Positions 10,534-22,862 of a stretch of DNA of 64,000 bases are shown piece after piece. Each line of letters begins with the position of its first letter. The first letter of the stretch is position 1. Source of the stretch: Serripes groenlandicus (lineage: Eukaryota; Mollusca; Bivalvia; Cardiida; Cardiidae). Location: the NCBI GenBank assembly GCA_031761405.1, contig JASEVX010000003.1, forward strand, positions 19,018,349 to 19,082,348. The letters are read 5' to 3'. A program made the translations under genes and the position numbers. Under the pieces are notes generated by a model. The model saw nothing but the letters and a program-made list of their open reading frames with translations, ran no database searches and was not told the origin of the DNA.

Positions 10534-10862
10534 ACACGAGGAGAAGAAATATTCAAGTGAATTTGACGCTGTTCTCGCGACAACTCGATAGCTTGTTTCA
10601 TTATTCGTGCGGTGTCGTGAGAGTAGAGACAAGACAGAACCATCGTCGCAGTATGCTTGTTGAGATATTATCAAAGTTTCTTTTATCTTTATTCATATTT
10701 TTTTATGAACAGACAGGTAAAAAGAAAAACATTTGTTTCAACAAATGGGGAAACAAAATGGCCGCCATTTAACATCAAAATGTATTTTAAAAAGTTTTTA
10801 TACAATCTTAAGACAAAAAATGGCAAAAATGTAATTGTTTTGTGCAATAATTTGTTTCTAAC

Positions 10863-11043
10863 TATGAACACCATTTGTCATCTGACTTTATTAGCTCGTC
10901 TGAGTACGAAGTGCGGGATGAGCTATTGTGATCGTTCACCGTCCGGTGACGGCTGCATCTGTATGTCCGTGGAGAAATGGCAACATTTTAAAAATCTTCT
11001 TGTCCAAACGCACTGGCCTAATTTGAAAATTAGTCTCTAAATA
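10863..11043 (+). repeat. mollusc-type dispersed repeat, second copy
   Basis: Same element as at 5440, displaced by 5,423 bases. Confidence 0.45.
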
Positions 11044-12531
11044 TGCCAGTGTCAAGTCAAATATCAGTTTAAAAGTATATTTCTAGGCTTTAGAATGTAT
11101 TATCACATTGACGCGCATGTTTTTTGGCTGCGACTACTCTTGTATTGGGGCTGTTTTTGTCTAGGACGCAGAATCATGACATCCGACTTCTGGTCATTTA
11201 AAGTTGATGTTGACACCATGGCGTTATGAATGACTGGGTCTACACTCAACAACAAGTTATTCTGCTTCTTCAACAGTTGGACTGACATATTCACTGTATC
11301 TGTTCACTTTCAGGTCCTTTGCCCGCCTGGTTCACACTTAAATACGGGTTTGAACATTGTTTTTCTCTTTTTCCGGTCCTCTTTCATAATTAATCCTCAA
11401 AATACAAAGCTTTTATGAATAAAAATGTGTATATCCTCTATGTATGTTGCCTAAATGCTTGCACACAATGGAATGAGTCATATCATAAATACATAAATCT
11501 CTAGATCCTTCATGAATTTCTACTAAGAGCCCTGGACCTTATTTCCTGTAAAATAAAAGAGATGGGGGTGTGGGAGAAGGTATATATTTTGGGATCAGTT
11601 CATTGCAACAGTGTTGCTAACATTTGGAATATAATAGTGTCTCATAATGGCCTATTAAAAGGGCCTTATTGAAGAAAAAACCTTATTTTTAACAAAAAAA
11701 AAGGTTATGGAATTAAAATTTAATTAAAATCACTAAATTTGATTTGTAATTACATTATTCGTCATTTGGCATGTTAAATACACTATATCAGACAGATATT
11801 ATAAACTACTTTTTAAGGATTAAACATTTTCATTTGTTCTCAAGGGAGATAATGCTATTACAAGTTAATAGCATAGTTATATATTGATAGGGTTAAGGAA
11901 AACGGCTACTTTTCCATAACTGTTTGACCAAATGTATTGAATTTTTGTATGTAAGTCCGCAATAGGCTACTCTATACTAAACTGTAAAAGATACGCCGTT
12001 TAGTGAAAAACAGAATTCCCTTTAAAGTTTACAGCAAACACTGAGGTTGAGGTCAAAATAGTTCTCATTGTGCCGACTTCTTGCATGTAAAAAATACAGA
12101 GATTCAACAAAGGAACTATTTCTGTTCTTGTTATCGTTAATCAATGTAAAATTATGTTAATCATTGTAAAATTATGTTAATCATTGTAAAATTATGATAA
12201 TAATCATAAAACATCGTCTTGATAGTAATTCATTTATGACTAGAATGTCATTCTACTTAGAACTATTTTGATTTTCGAGGTGGAATTCAATTGTGAACCT
12301 TGGTTGCAGCCGTAAGTCGACTTTTCGGAAGCAGGCTAGGCTCCAAAAACGAACGAGTTTTCACGATAACAGGGTTGAATTCACCAACCAAACGAAAACG
12401 TTTTATGTAGCGCTCGAAAGAGTGTCCCCTTTGGGCGGATACCAATACTTGTTACCCTAATGTACATGTTGACCGATCTTTCGGAAAAGCGACAATCGTA
12501 AGATTAAAACATAGAAACAAACATTCAAACA
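11044..12531. other. non-coding part of duplicated copy 2
   Basis: Equivalent of 5621-7130. It includes the 20 bp minisatellite with three units at 12136-12196. Nothing else was recognised. Confidence 0.4.
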
Positions 12532-12871
12532 TTAACCCTTTCCCACTTATAGACGCTTTCTGACGTCTCTGCAGCAGATATGTTACATGGACGTGAAACT
12601 AGTGAGGCTGCTGCACTTACAGTGTTTTGTAAGAGTAATCATCTCTGTCTATATGTATGCATATTTAACATTTAGGCGGAGATATAGGTCTCTTCACTTT
12701 GCGGAAATGAATTATATAACCCTTTACCTTATACAGATGCTTTCTGATGTCTCTGCAATCTTTTTAAAACATTCTGACAAAAGGAGAAATAGCTCATAAT
12801 AAGCAATTTCTTCTTTTGCCACAATGTCTTCAACAACTCTATTCAATATTTGTAAAAACGTTTTTAGAGGT
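12532..12871 (+). mobile_element. palindromic MITE fragments, second copy
   Basis: Equivalent of 7131-7470, with three visible substitutions. Confidence 0.65.
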
Positions 12872-12971
12872 TTTCCATAATATTGCCTAGATGGTCTAAA
12901 TGCCACCAGTGAGTCAGTCGCCGTGCCAGTTCCTCAATTCTGAGCGCCAATGACAAAAAGCCATAACTACC

Positions 12972-13043
12972 ATTGTTATGACCCGGTTTGGGATCGAATC
13001 CTAGACCCCCCGCATCCGATACTTAACCGCCACCGATGTGAGA
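12972..13043 (-). repeat. tRNA-derived SINE head S2, second copy
   Basis: Same as 7571-7642, including the B box GGATTCGATCC. Confidence 0.6.
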
Positions 13044-13337
13044 TCCTCAAATAAAAACAATAGTTCAAATAAACTAGTCAATCAGTCGTTTACAGCGGTC
13101 ATTTTGCGATACCTCTGTACATATCCTATCATAGTATTGGTAAGTCACACAAATATCGCGAATAAACATACAGTAGCCGTGATATAACTGAGATACTGTT
13201 AAAAAAAAGGGCAAAACATGAAATAAAATCGAATCAAATATAAAACTTATCACTTTATTCGCATGAATGTTCTAAGTAGCTAATAAGTCGAATGACGTAC
13301 TCTTTGTTCAGATTTGACAGTGAAGATTATTTAATGA

Positions 13338-13513
13338 ACCCTTCCCTTTCAGACTAAGAGATGCATTCTGACTCTTCTGTAGCTGACGATTTTTGCAATC
13401 ATTTGAGCAATTCTCAATTTTTCACAATGCTTTCAACTTTATTAGATAATTAAACCCGCATTCAATGTTTGCAAAGAATGTTTCAAAGTTGTCTGCTGCA
13501 GATTTTATGTAAA
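13338..13513 (+). mobile_element. palindromic MITE, degenerate, second copy
   Basis: Equivalent of 7937-8112. Confidence 0.55.
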
Positions 13514-13541
13514 CTTTCAACAATACCTCAAGACGGGCATT

Positions 13542-13685
13542 AATTGAAGTGTTTCGCCCACTTTCCTATTTCATTAAATATGGCTACCTTATAATCATTC
13601 AGTCAGGTGACCAATGGCAATGCTGTCAATATACGTTGATTGTCATCTTCCTTTGTCATTCCTCTCGAAGACAGGGAGACAGAGA
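13542..13685 (+). promoter_or_regulatory. putative promoter, second copy
   Basis: Equivalent of 8141-8284, with no difference noticed. Confidence 0.4.
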
Positions 13686-13739
13686 ATGGGGAAGCTCTGT
13701 TTCTTGTTGCTTGTGGCGTTCGTCTGCTCCGCATTTGGG
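13686..13739 (+). CDS. signal-peptide first exon, copy 2
   Basis: The 18-codon signal-peptide exon and the GTGAGT donor are unchanged from 8285-8338. The whole 5' end of the supposed gene has therefore been doubled with the segment. If it is real, the locus would express two identical leader exons. Confidence 0.5.
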
Positions 13740-13761
13740 GTGAGTTGATTCGTCGTTTAAA

Positions 13762-13846
13762 CCCGATCCCGATAACTAAGTGGTCAATGCATTCGTTTTG
13801 AAAGTGTGAAGTGGGAAAGTAGGAGGTCGAATGTTCGAATTACAGT
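13762..13846 (+). repeat. degenerate tRNA-like SINE head S3, second copy
   Basis: Equivalent of 8361-8445. Confidence 0.4.
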
Positions 13847-14121
13847 GGCGACAGTTGGGTCAATTGTAATATGTCCTGTTGGGAGCCAGTAAAATAATGA
13901 TTCCGAATATATATATATAACTGCTGCCTGGAAAAAAGGACATAATTCTAGCAGTACACGTCATGTGAAAGAACTAAGGGCAATCATAAATAGTAGATCA
14001 AAAAAGTATCGGACCGAGAACAGAACCCTGGGGCACGCCGGCTACAACTTCCCTGGGTGTTGATTGTTCTCGAGAGATAAATATCTTTTGAATTATAGAA
14101 TTATGATAAGACTAAAACAAA

Positions 14122-14301
14122 TCTGCGCAATCCGCGCAGACTGATCCGGGCCGACACATTACGTCTCAGGGGGATAGAGGTATAAATTAATGATTCCTGA
14201 AACAGAAAATCAACAGGCGTGGCATGCTTAGGCTGATCCGGGTCGACACTTATCGCAGAGTCCATTGTGGACTCATTGTTGGTTTCCTCGTGCGACGGCT
14301 C
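14122..14301 (-). mobile_element. bivalve-type MITE, second copy
   Basis: Equivalent of 8721-8900. Confidence 0.6.
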
Positions 14302-14414
14302 GTATGTACGTACACACAGTCTCACCAGAGCCTTCATTGTACGTGTTCGACTTGTCCGCATATATTTACTTTTTCACGAAAACCGAACCCAACTGATATG
14401 GGCGTTTCACTACA

Positions 14415-14502
14415 ATGGCTGCTCTCCTTGGCGCTAATGGCTGTGGCGTTAGCATTACGACTGACTTAACTGGCTTGTGTCAGGATAAATGGAACAGTAG
14501 TA
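14415..14502 (+). CDS. weak candidate exon, second copy
   Basis: Equivalent of 9014-9101, with the same donor. Confidence 0.2.
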
Positions 14503-14508
14503 CCTGTG

Positions 14509-14661
14509 AGTTTCGCACACTTTCCTATATCATTAAATATCGCGCTACCAATCAAGCAATCAACTCTTCTGGTCAGGTGACCTATTAGAATGCTATAAAT
14601 AGACTTTGATTGCCTACCTCTTATATCATTACTAACTAATTCCCATCGCAGGACTGCAATA
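14509..14661 (+). promoter_or_regulatory. orphan duplicated promoter with TATA box, second copy
   Basis: Equivalent of 9108-9260. TATAAATA starts at 14594. Confidence 0.4.
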
Positions 14662-15263
14662 CAACATTTACTAAGTCTCCCATGCATTATATCCTAAAGG
14701 TTGAAAAACTCTAATATTATTCGCAGCCAAATAGGTTATGATAATGTTATTGATTAGCGACCCACTTACTAGATCCTATCTTTAGTCAATCATGCATTGG
14801 GAATCGAATTGAACGTCAACCAACAAATGGCACAAATGAACAGACTCAGGGTCGCATTGAAATTTGGATCATTCGAATTCTTCCTTATGGTAGAATATCT
14901 GAATGAGCACATTTCAATGCGACCAGGAAAAGCACACTCCTTTTTCGTGTGCCCGTAAGTGTGTTTGGATGAATACGTTATTGAGTAATTCAAATATTAG
15001 TTAAACAACTGATCGATTAATTAATCGAATGAAATACTAAACAATTAACATTGTAAAGTGCAAAGCATTCATCACTTTATATGCAAAAATATACACAGTA
15101 CACATACATATCAACGTGCATGTAATACACATTTAAAAAGAAGAAAACACCAGAACATAACTATCAGCATTATCTTGTACTGGAGATAGAGTTTAAGAAT
15201 AATTTTGATAATATCATGTGTAAAGAGTATTTATTCTATTTTGAATTTTTTTTTGGATGTATA

Positions 15264-17344
15264 TGTTTGTATGGTGTTATATGCTGCTTTCAGCAACCTT
15301 TCAATGATTGTATGGTGTTATACGCTGGTTTCAGCAACCTTTCAATGATTGTATGGTGTTATACGCTGGTTTCAGCAACCTTTCAATGATTGTATGGTGT
15401 TATACGCTGGTTTCAGCAACCTTTCAATGATTGTATGGTGTTATACGCTGGTTTCAGCAACCTTTCAATGATTGTATGGTGTTATACGCTGGTTTCAGCA
15501 ACCTTTCAATGATTGTATGGTGTTATACGCTAGTTTCAGCAACCTTTCAATGATTGTATGGTGTTATACGCTGGTTTCAGCAACCTTTCAATGATTGTAT
15601 GGTGTTATACGCTGGTTTCAGCAACCTTTCAATGTTTGTATGGTGTTATACGCTGGTTTCAGCAACCTTTCAATGTTTGTATGGTGTTATACGGTGGTTT
15701 TAGCAACCTTTCAATGATTGTATGGTGTTATACGCTAGTTTCAGCAACCTTTCAATGTTTGTATGGTGTTATACGCTGCTTTCAGCAACCTTTCAATGTT
15801 GTATGGTGTTATACGGTGGTTTTAGCAACCTTTCAATGATTGTATGGTGTTATACGCTAGTTTCAGCAACCTTTCAATGTTTGTATGGTGTTATACGCTG
15901 CTTTCAGCAACCTTTCAATGTTTGTATGGTGTTGTACGGTGGTTTTAGCAACCTTTCAATGATTGTATGGTGTTATACGCTAGTTTCAGCAACCTTTCAA
16001 TGTTTGTATGGTGTTATACGCTGGTTTCAGCAACATTTCAATGTTTGTATGGTGTTATACGGTGGTTTTAGCAACCTTTCAATGATTGTATGGTGTTATA
16101 CGCTAGTTTCAGCAACCTTTCAATGTTTGTAAGGTGTTATACGCTGGTTTCAGCAACCTTTCAATGTTTGTATGGTGTTATACGCTGGTTTCAGCAACAT
16201 TTCAATGTTTGTATGGTGTTATACGCTGGTTTCAGCAACCTTTCAATGTTTGTATGGTGTTATACGCTGGTTTCAGCAACATTTCAATGTTTGTATGGTG
16301 TTATACGCTGGTTTCAGCAACATTTCAATGTTTGTATGGTGTTATACGCTGGTTTCAGCAACCTTTCAATGTTTGTATGGTGTTATACGCTGGTTTCAGT
16401 AACATTTCAATGTTTGTATGGTGTTATACGCTGGTTTCAGCAACAGTTCAATGTTTGTATGGTGTTATACGCTGGTTTCAGCAACCTTTCAATGTTTGTA
16501 TGGTGTTATATGCTGGTTTCAGCAACCTTTCAATATTTGTGTGTGTTTGTATGTTGTTATACGCTGGTTTCAGCAACCTTTCAATGTTTGTGTTTGTTTG
16601 TATGGTGTTATACGCTGGTTTCAGCAACCTTTCAATGATTGTATGGTGTTATACGCTGGTTTCAGCAACCTTTCAATGTTTGTATGGTGTTATACGCTGG
16701 TTTCAGCAACCTTTCAATGATTGTATGGTGTTAAACGCTGGTTTCAGCAACCTTTCAATGTTCGTGTTTGTTTGTATGGTGTTATAGGCTGGTTTCAGCA
16801 ACCTTTCAATGTTTGTATGGTGTTATACGCTGGTTTCAGCAACCTTTCAAAGTTTGTATGGTGTTATACGCTGGTTTCAGCAACCTTTCAATGATTGTAT
16901 GGTGTTAAACGCTGGTTTCAGCAACCTTTCAATGTTTGTATGGTGTTATACGCTGGTTTCAGCAACCTTTCAATGATTGTATGGTGTTATACGCTGGTTT
17001 CCGCAACCTTTCAATGTTTGTATGGTGTTATACGCTGGTTTCAGCAACCTTTCAATGTTTGTATGGTGTTATACGCTTGTTTCAGCAACATTTCAATGTT
17101 TGTATGGTGTTATACGCTGGTTTCAGCAACCTTTCAATGTTTGTATGGTGTTATACGCTGGTTTCAGCAACATTTCAATGTTTGTATGGTGTTATAGGCT
17201 GGTTTCAGCAACATTTCAATGTTTGTATGGTGTTATACGCTGGTTTCAGCAACCTTTCAATGTTTGTATGGTGTTATACGCTGGTTTCAGCAACCTTTCA
17301 ATGTTTGTATGGTGTTATACGCTGGTTTCAGCAACCTTTCAATG
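15264..17344 (+). repeat. satellite array 2, 41 bp part (about 50 units)
   Basis: Same monomer as array 1. Variants include GGTGGTTTTAG, GCTAGTTTC and CAACATTTC. The first 51 bp monomers appear near 16530-16600 as isolated cases. Because 41 is not a multiple of three, three units give one 41-residue peptide period, so ORFs here cycle through all frames. Confidence 0.97.
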
Positions 17345-20300
17345 TTTGTGTGTGTTTGTATGGTGTTATACGCTGGTTTCAGCAACCTTTCAATGTTTGT
17401 GTTTGTTTGTATGGTGTTATACGCTGGTTTCAGCAACCTTTCAATGTTTGTGTCTGTTTGTATGGTGTTATACGCTGCTTTCAGCAACCGTTCAATGTTT
17501 GTGTTTGTTTGTATGGTGTTATACGCTACTATCAGCAACCTTTCAATGTTTGGGTCTGTTTGTATGGTGGTGTACGCTGCTTTCAGCAACCTTTCAATGT
17601 TTGTGTTTGTGTGTATGGTGTTATACGCTGGTTTCAGCAACCTTTCAATGTTTGTGTTTGTTTGTATGGTGTTATACGCTGGTTTCAGCAACCTTTCAAT
17701 GTTTGTGTTTGTTTGTATGGTGTTATACGCTGCTTTCAGCAACCTTTCAATGTTTGTGTTTGTTAGTATGGTATTATACGCTGCTTTCAGCAACCTTTCA
17801 ATGTCTGTGTTTGTTTGTATGGTGTTATACGCTGCTTTCAGCAACCTTTCAATGTTTGTATGGTGTTATACGCTACTATCAGCAACATTTCAATGTTTGT
17901 GTTTGTTAGTATGGTATTATACGCTGCTTTCAGCAACCTTTCAATGTCTGTGTTTGTTTGTATGGTGTTATACGCTGCTTTCAGCAACCTTTCAATGTTT
18001 GTGTTTGTTTGTATGGTGTTATACGCTACTATCAGCAACCTTTCAATGTTTGTGTCTCTTTGTATGGTGGTGTACGCTGCTTTCAGCAACCTTTCAATGT
18101 TTGTGTTTGTTTGTATGGTGTTATACGCTACTATCAGCAACCTTTCAATGTTTTTGTCTGTTTGTATGATGTTATACGCTGCTTTCAGCAACCTTTCAAT
18201 GTTTGTGTTTGTTTGTATGGTGTTATACGCTACTATCAGCAACCTTTCAATGTTTGTGTCTCTTTGTATGGTGTTATACGCTGCTTTCAGCAACCTTTCA
18301 ATGTTTGTGTTTGTTTGTATGGTGTTATACGCTGGTTTCAGCAACCTTTCAATGTTTGTGTTTGTTTGTATGGTATTATACGCTGCTTTCAGCAACCTTT
18401 CAATGTTTGTGTTTGTTTGTATGGTGTTATACGCTGCTTTCAGCAACCTTTCAATGTTTGTGTTGGTTTGTATGGTGTTATACGCTGCTTTCAGCAATCT
18501 TTCAATGTTTGTGTCTGTTTGTATTGTGTTATACGCTGCTTTCAGCAACCTTTCAATGTTTGTGTGTGTTTGTATGTTGTTATACGCTGCTTTCAGCAAC
18601 CTTTCAATGTTTGTGTTGGTTTGTATGGTGTTATACGCTGCTTTCAGCAACCTTTCAATGTTTGTGTTGGTTTGTATGGTGTTATACGCTGCTTTCAGCA
18701 ACCTTTCAATGTTTGTGTTGGTTTGTATGGTGTTATACGCTGCTTTCAGCAATCTTTCAATGTTTGTGTTTGTTTGTATGGTGTTATACGCTGCTTTCAG
18801 CAATCTTTCAATGTTTGTGTTGGTTTGTATGGTGTTATACGCTGCTTTCAGCAACCTTTCAATGTTTGTGTTTGTTTGTATGGTGTTATACGCTGCTTTC
18901 AGCAAACTTTCAATGTTTGTGTTTGTTTGTATGGTATTATACGCTGCTTTCAGCAACCTTTCAATGTCTGTGTTTGTTAGTATGGTGGTATACCCTGCTT
19001 TCAGCAACCTTTCAATGTTTGTGTCTGTTTATATGGTGTTATACGCTGGTTTCAGCAACCTTTCAATGTTTGTATGATGTTATATGCTGGTTTCAGCAAC
19101 CTTTCAATGTTTGTGTTTGTTTGTATGGTGTTATACGCTGGTTTCAGCAACCTTTCAATGTTTGTGTTTGTTTGTATGATGTTATACGCTGGTTTCAGCA
19201 ACCTTTCAATGTTTGTGTTTGTTTGTATGGTGTTATACGCTGGTTTCAGCAACCTTTCAATGTTTGTGTTTGTTTGTATGGTGTTATACGCTGGTTTCAG
19301 CAACCTTTCAATGTTTGTGTTTGTTTGTATGGTGTTATACGCTGCTTTCAGCAACCTTTCAATGTTTGTGTTTGTTAGTATGGTATTATACGCTGCTTTC
19401 AGCAACCTTTCACTGTTTGTGTTTGTATGGTGTTATACGCTGCTTTCAGCAACCTTTCAATGTTTGTGTCTGTTTGTATGGTGTTATACCCTGGTTTCAG
19501 CAACCTTTCAATGTTTGTGTCTGTTTGTATGGTGGTATACGCTGCTTTCAGCAACCTTTCAATGTCTGTGTTTGTTAGTATGGTGGTATACCCTGCTTTC
19601 AGCAACCTTTCAATGTTTGTGTCTGTTTATATGGTGTTATACGCTGGTTTCAGCAACCTTTCAATGTTTGTATGATGTTATATGCTGGTTTCAGCAACCT
19701 TTCAATGTTTGTGTTTGTTTGTATGGTGTTATACGCTGGTTTCAGCAACCTTTCAATGTTTGTGTTTGTTTGTATGATGTTATACGCTGGTTTCAGCAAC
19801 CTTTCAATGTTTGTGTTTGTTTGTATGGTGTTATACGCTGGTTTCAGCAACCTTTCAATGTTTGTGTTTGTTTGTATGGTGTTATACGCTGGTTTCAGCA
19901 ACCTTTCAATGTTTGTGTTTGTTTGTATGGTGTTATACGCTGCTTTCAGCAACCTTTCAATGTTTGTGTTTGTTAGTATGGTATTATACGCTGCTTTCAG
20001 CAACCTTTCACTGTTTGTGTTTGTATGGTGTTATACGCTGCTTTCAGCAACCTTTCAATGTTTGTGTCTGTTTGTATGGTGTTATACCCTGGTTTCAGCA
20101 ACCTTTCAATGTTTGTGTCTGTTTGTATGGTGGTATACGCTGCTTTCAGCAACCTTTCAATGTTTGTGTTTGTTTGTATGGTGTTATACGCTGCTTTCAG
20201 CAACCTTTCAATGTTTGTGTCTGTTTGTATGGTGTTATACGCTGGTTTCAGCAACCTTTCAATGTTTGTGTCTGTTTGTATGGTGTTATACCCTGGTTTC

Positions 20301-22835
20301 AGCAACCTTTCAATGTTTGTGTCTGTTTGTATGGTGGTATACGCTGCTTTCAGCAACCTTTCAATGTTTGTGTTTGTTAGTATGGTGTTATACGCTTGTT
20401 TCGGCAACCTTTCAATGTTTGTATGGTGGTATACGCTGCTTTCAGCAACCTTTCAATGTTTGTGTCTGTTTGTATGGTGTTATACCCTGGTTTCAGCAAC
20501 CTTTCAATGTTTGTGTCTGTTTGTATGGTGGTATACGCTGCTTTCAGCAACCTTTCAATGTTTGTGTTTGTTTGTATGGTGTTATACGCTGCTTTCAGCA
20601 ACCTTTCAATGTTTGTGTCTGTTTGTATGGTGTTATACGCTGCTTTCAGCAACCTTTCAATGTTTGTGTTTGTTAGTATGGTGGTATACGCTGCTTTCAG
20701 CAACCTTTCAATGTTTGTGTCTGTTTGTATGGTGTTATACGCTGGTTTCAGCAACCTTTCAATGTTTGTATGATGTTATATGCTGGTTTCAGCAGCCTTT
20801 CAATGTTTGTGTTTGTTTGTATGGTGTTATACGCTGCTTTCAGCAACCTTTCAATGTTTGTGTTTGTTTGTATGGTGTTATACGCTGGTTTCAGCAACCT
20901 TTCAATGTTTGTGTTTGTTTGTATGGTGTTATACGCTGCTTTCAGCAACCTTTCAATGTTTGTGTCTGTTTGTATGGTGTTATACGCTGGTTTCAGCAAC
21001 CTTTCAATGTTTGTATGATGTTATATGCTGGTTTCAGCAGCCTTTCAATGTTTGTGTTTGTTTGTATGGTGTTATACGCTGGTTTCAGCAACCTTTCAAT
21101 GTTTGTGTTTGTTTGTATGGTGTTATACGCTTCTTTCAGCAACCTTTCAATGTTTGTGTTTGTTAGTATGGTATTATACGCTGCTTTCAGCAGCCTTTCA
21201 ATGTTTGTGTTTGTTTGTATGGTATTATACGCTGCTTTCAGCAACCTTTCAATGTTTGTGTTTGTTTGTATGGTGTTATACGCTGCTTTCAGCAACCTTT
21301 CAATGTTTGTGTTTGTTTGTATGGTATTATACGCTGCTTTCAGCAACCTTTCGATGTTTGTGTTTGTTTGTACGGTGTTATACGCTGGTTTCAGCAACCT
21401 TTCAATGTTTGTGTTTGTATGGTGTTATACGCTGCTTTCAGCAACCTTTCAATGTTTGTGTCTGTTTGTATGGTGTTATACCCTGGTTTCAGCAACCTTT
21501 CAATGTTTGTGTCTGTTTGTATGGTGGTATACGCTGCTTTCAGCAACCTTTCAATGTTTTGTGTTTGTTTGTATGGTGTTATACGCTGGTTTCAGCAACC
21601 TTTCAATGTTTGTGTCTGTTTGTATGGTGTTATACGCTGGTTTCAGCAACCTTTCAATGTTTGTATGATGTTATATGCTGGTTTCAGCAGCCTTTCAATG
21701 TTTGTGTTTGTTTGTATGGTGGTATACGCTGCTTTCAGCAACCTTTCAATGTTTGTGTCTGTTTGTATGGTGTTATACGCTGCTTTCAGCAACCTTTCAA
21801 TGTTTGTGTCTGTTTGTATGGTGGTATACTCTGCTTTCAGCACCCTTTCAATGTTTTTGTTTGTTTGTATGGTGGTATACTCTGCTTTCAGCACCCTTTC
21901 AATGTTTGTGTCTGTTTGTATGGTGTTATACGCTGCTTTCAGCACCCTTTCAATGTTTGTGTCTGTTTGTATGGTGTTATACCCTGGTTTCAGCAAACTT
22001 TCAATGTTTGTGTTTGTTTGTATGGTGGTATACGCTGCTTTCAGCAACCTTTCAATGTTTGTGTTTGTTTGTATGGTGTTATACGCTGCTTTCAGCAACC
22101 TTTCAATGTTTGTGTTTGTTAGTATGGTGTTATACGCTTGTTTCGGCAACTTTTCAATGTTTGTGTTTGTTTGTATGTTGTTATACGCTGGTTTCAGCAA
22201 CTTTTCAATGTTTGTGTTTGTTTGAATGGTGTTATACTCTGCTTTCAGCAACCTTTCAATGTTTGTATGGTGTTATACGCTGCTTTCAGCAACCTTTCAA
22301 TGTTTGTGTTTGTTTGTATGGTGTTATACGCTGCTTTCAGCAACCTTTCAATGTTTGAATGGTGTTATACGCTGGTTTTAGCAACCTTTCAATGTTTGTG
22401 TCTGTTTGTATGGTGTTATACGCTGGTTTCAGCAACCTTTCAATGTTTTGTGTTTGTTTGTATGGTATTATACGCTGGTTTCAGCAACCTTTCAATGTTT
22501 GTGTTTGTTTGTATTGTGTTATACGCTGGTTTCAGCAACCTTTCAATGTTTTGTGTTTGTTTGTATGGTATTATACGCTGGTTTCAGCAACCTTTCAATG
22601 TTTGTGTTTGTTTGTATTGTGTTATACGCTGGATTCAGCAACCTTTCAATGTTTGTGTTTGTTTGTATGGTGTTATACGCTGGTTTCAGCAACCTTTCAA
22701 TGTTTGTGTTTGTTTGTATGGTATCATACGCTGCTTTCAGCAACCTTTCAATGTTTGTGTCTGTTTGTATGGTGGTATACGCTGCTTTCAGCAACCTTTC
22801 AATGTTTGTGTTTGTTTGTATGGTGGTATACGCTC
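17345..22835 (+). repeat. satellite array 2, 51 bp part (about 105 units)
   Basis: From 17345 the monomers carry ten extra bases (TGTTTGTTTG-like) after CAATGTTTG. The insert has subtypes GTGTTTG, GTGTCTG and GTGTTGG. The + strand consensus contains no TAA, TAG or TGA, so all three frames stay open and give ORFs up to 547 residues with a 17-residue period. One minus frame is open as well. The array ends at 22835, sharing ACGCTC with the SINE relic that follows. Confidence 0.97.
18965..20160 (+). repeat. 598 bp perfect higher-order tandem duplication in the satellite
   Basis: 18965-19562 and 19563-20160 appear identical, including the odd monomers: one 41-mer with GTATGATG and one 47-mer with CACTGTTTG. 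598 equals ten 51-mers plus a 41-mer and a 47-mer. Confidence 0.9.
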
Positions 22836-22862
22836 GACCACTACACCACCGAGGTGGTCCAT

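Larger units (their letters stand above)
10534..15263 (+). repeat. 4.7 kb tandem-duplicated segment, copy 2
   Basis: Partner of 5111-9862. The join at 10531-10540 fuses the satellite to the segment start. The same start at 5111 is preceded by unrelated sequence (CGTACTTTT), so this copy is the derived one. The differences from copy 1 are spread evenly, except for a cluster near 12498, where about eight bases are replaced. Confidence 0.95.
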
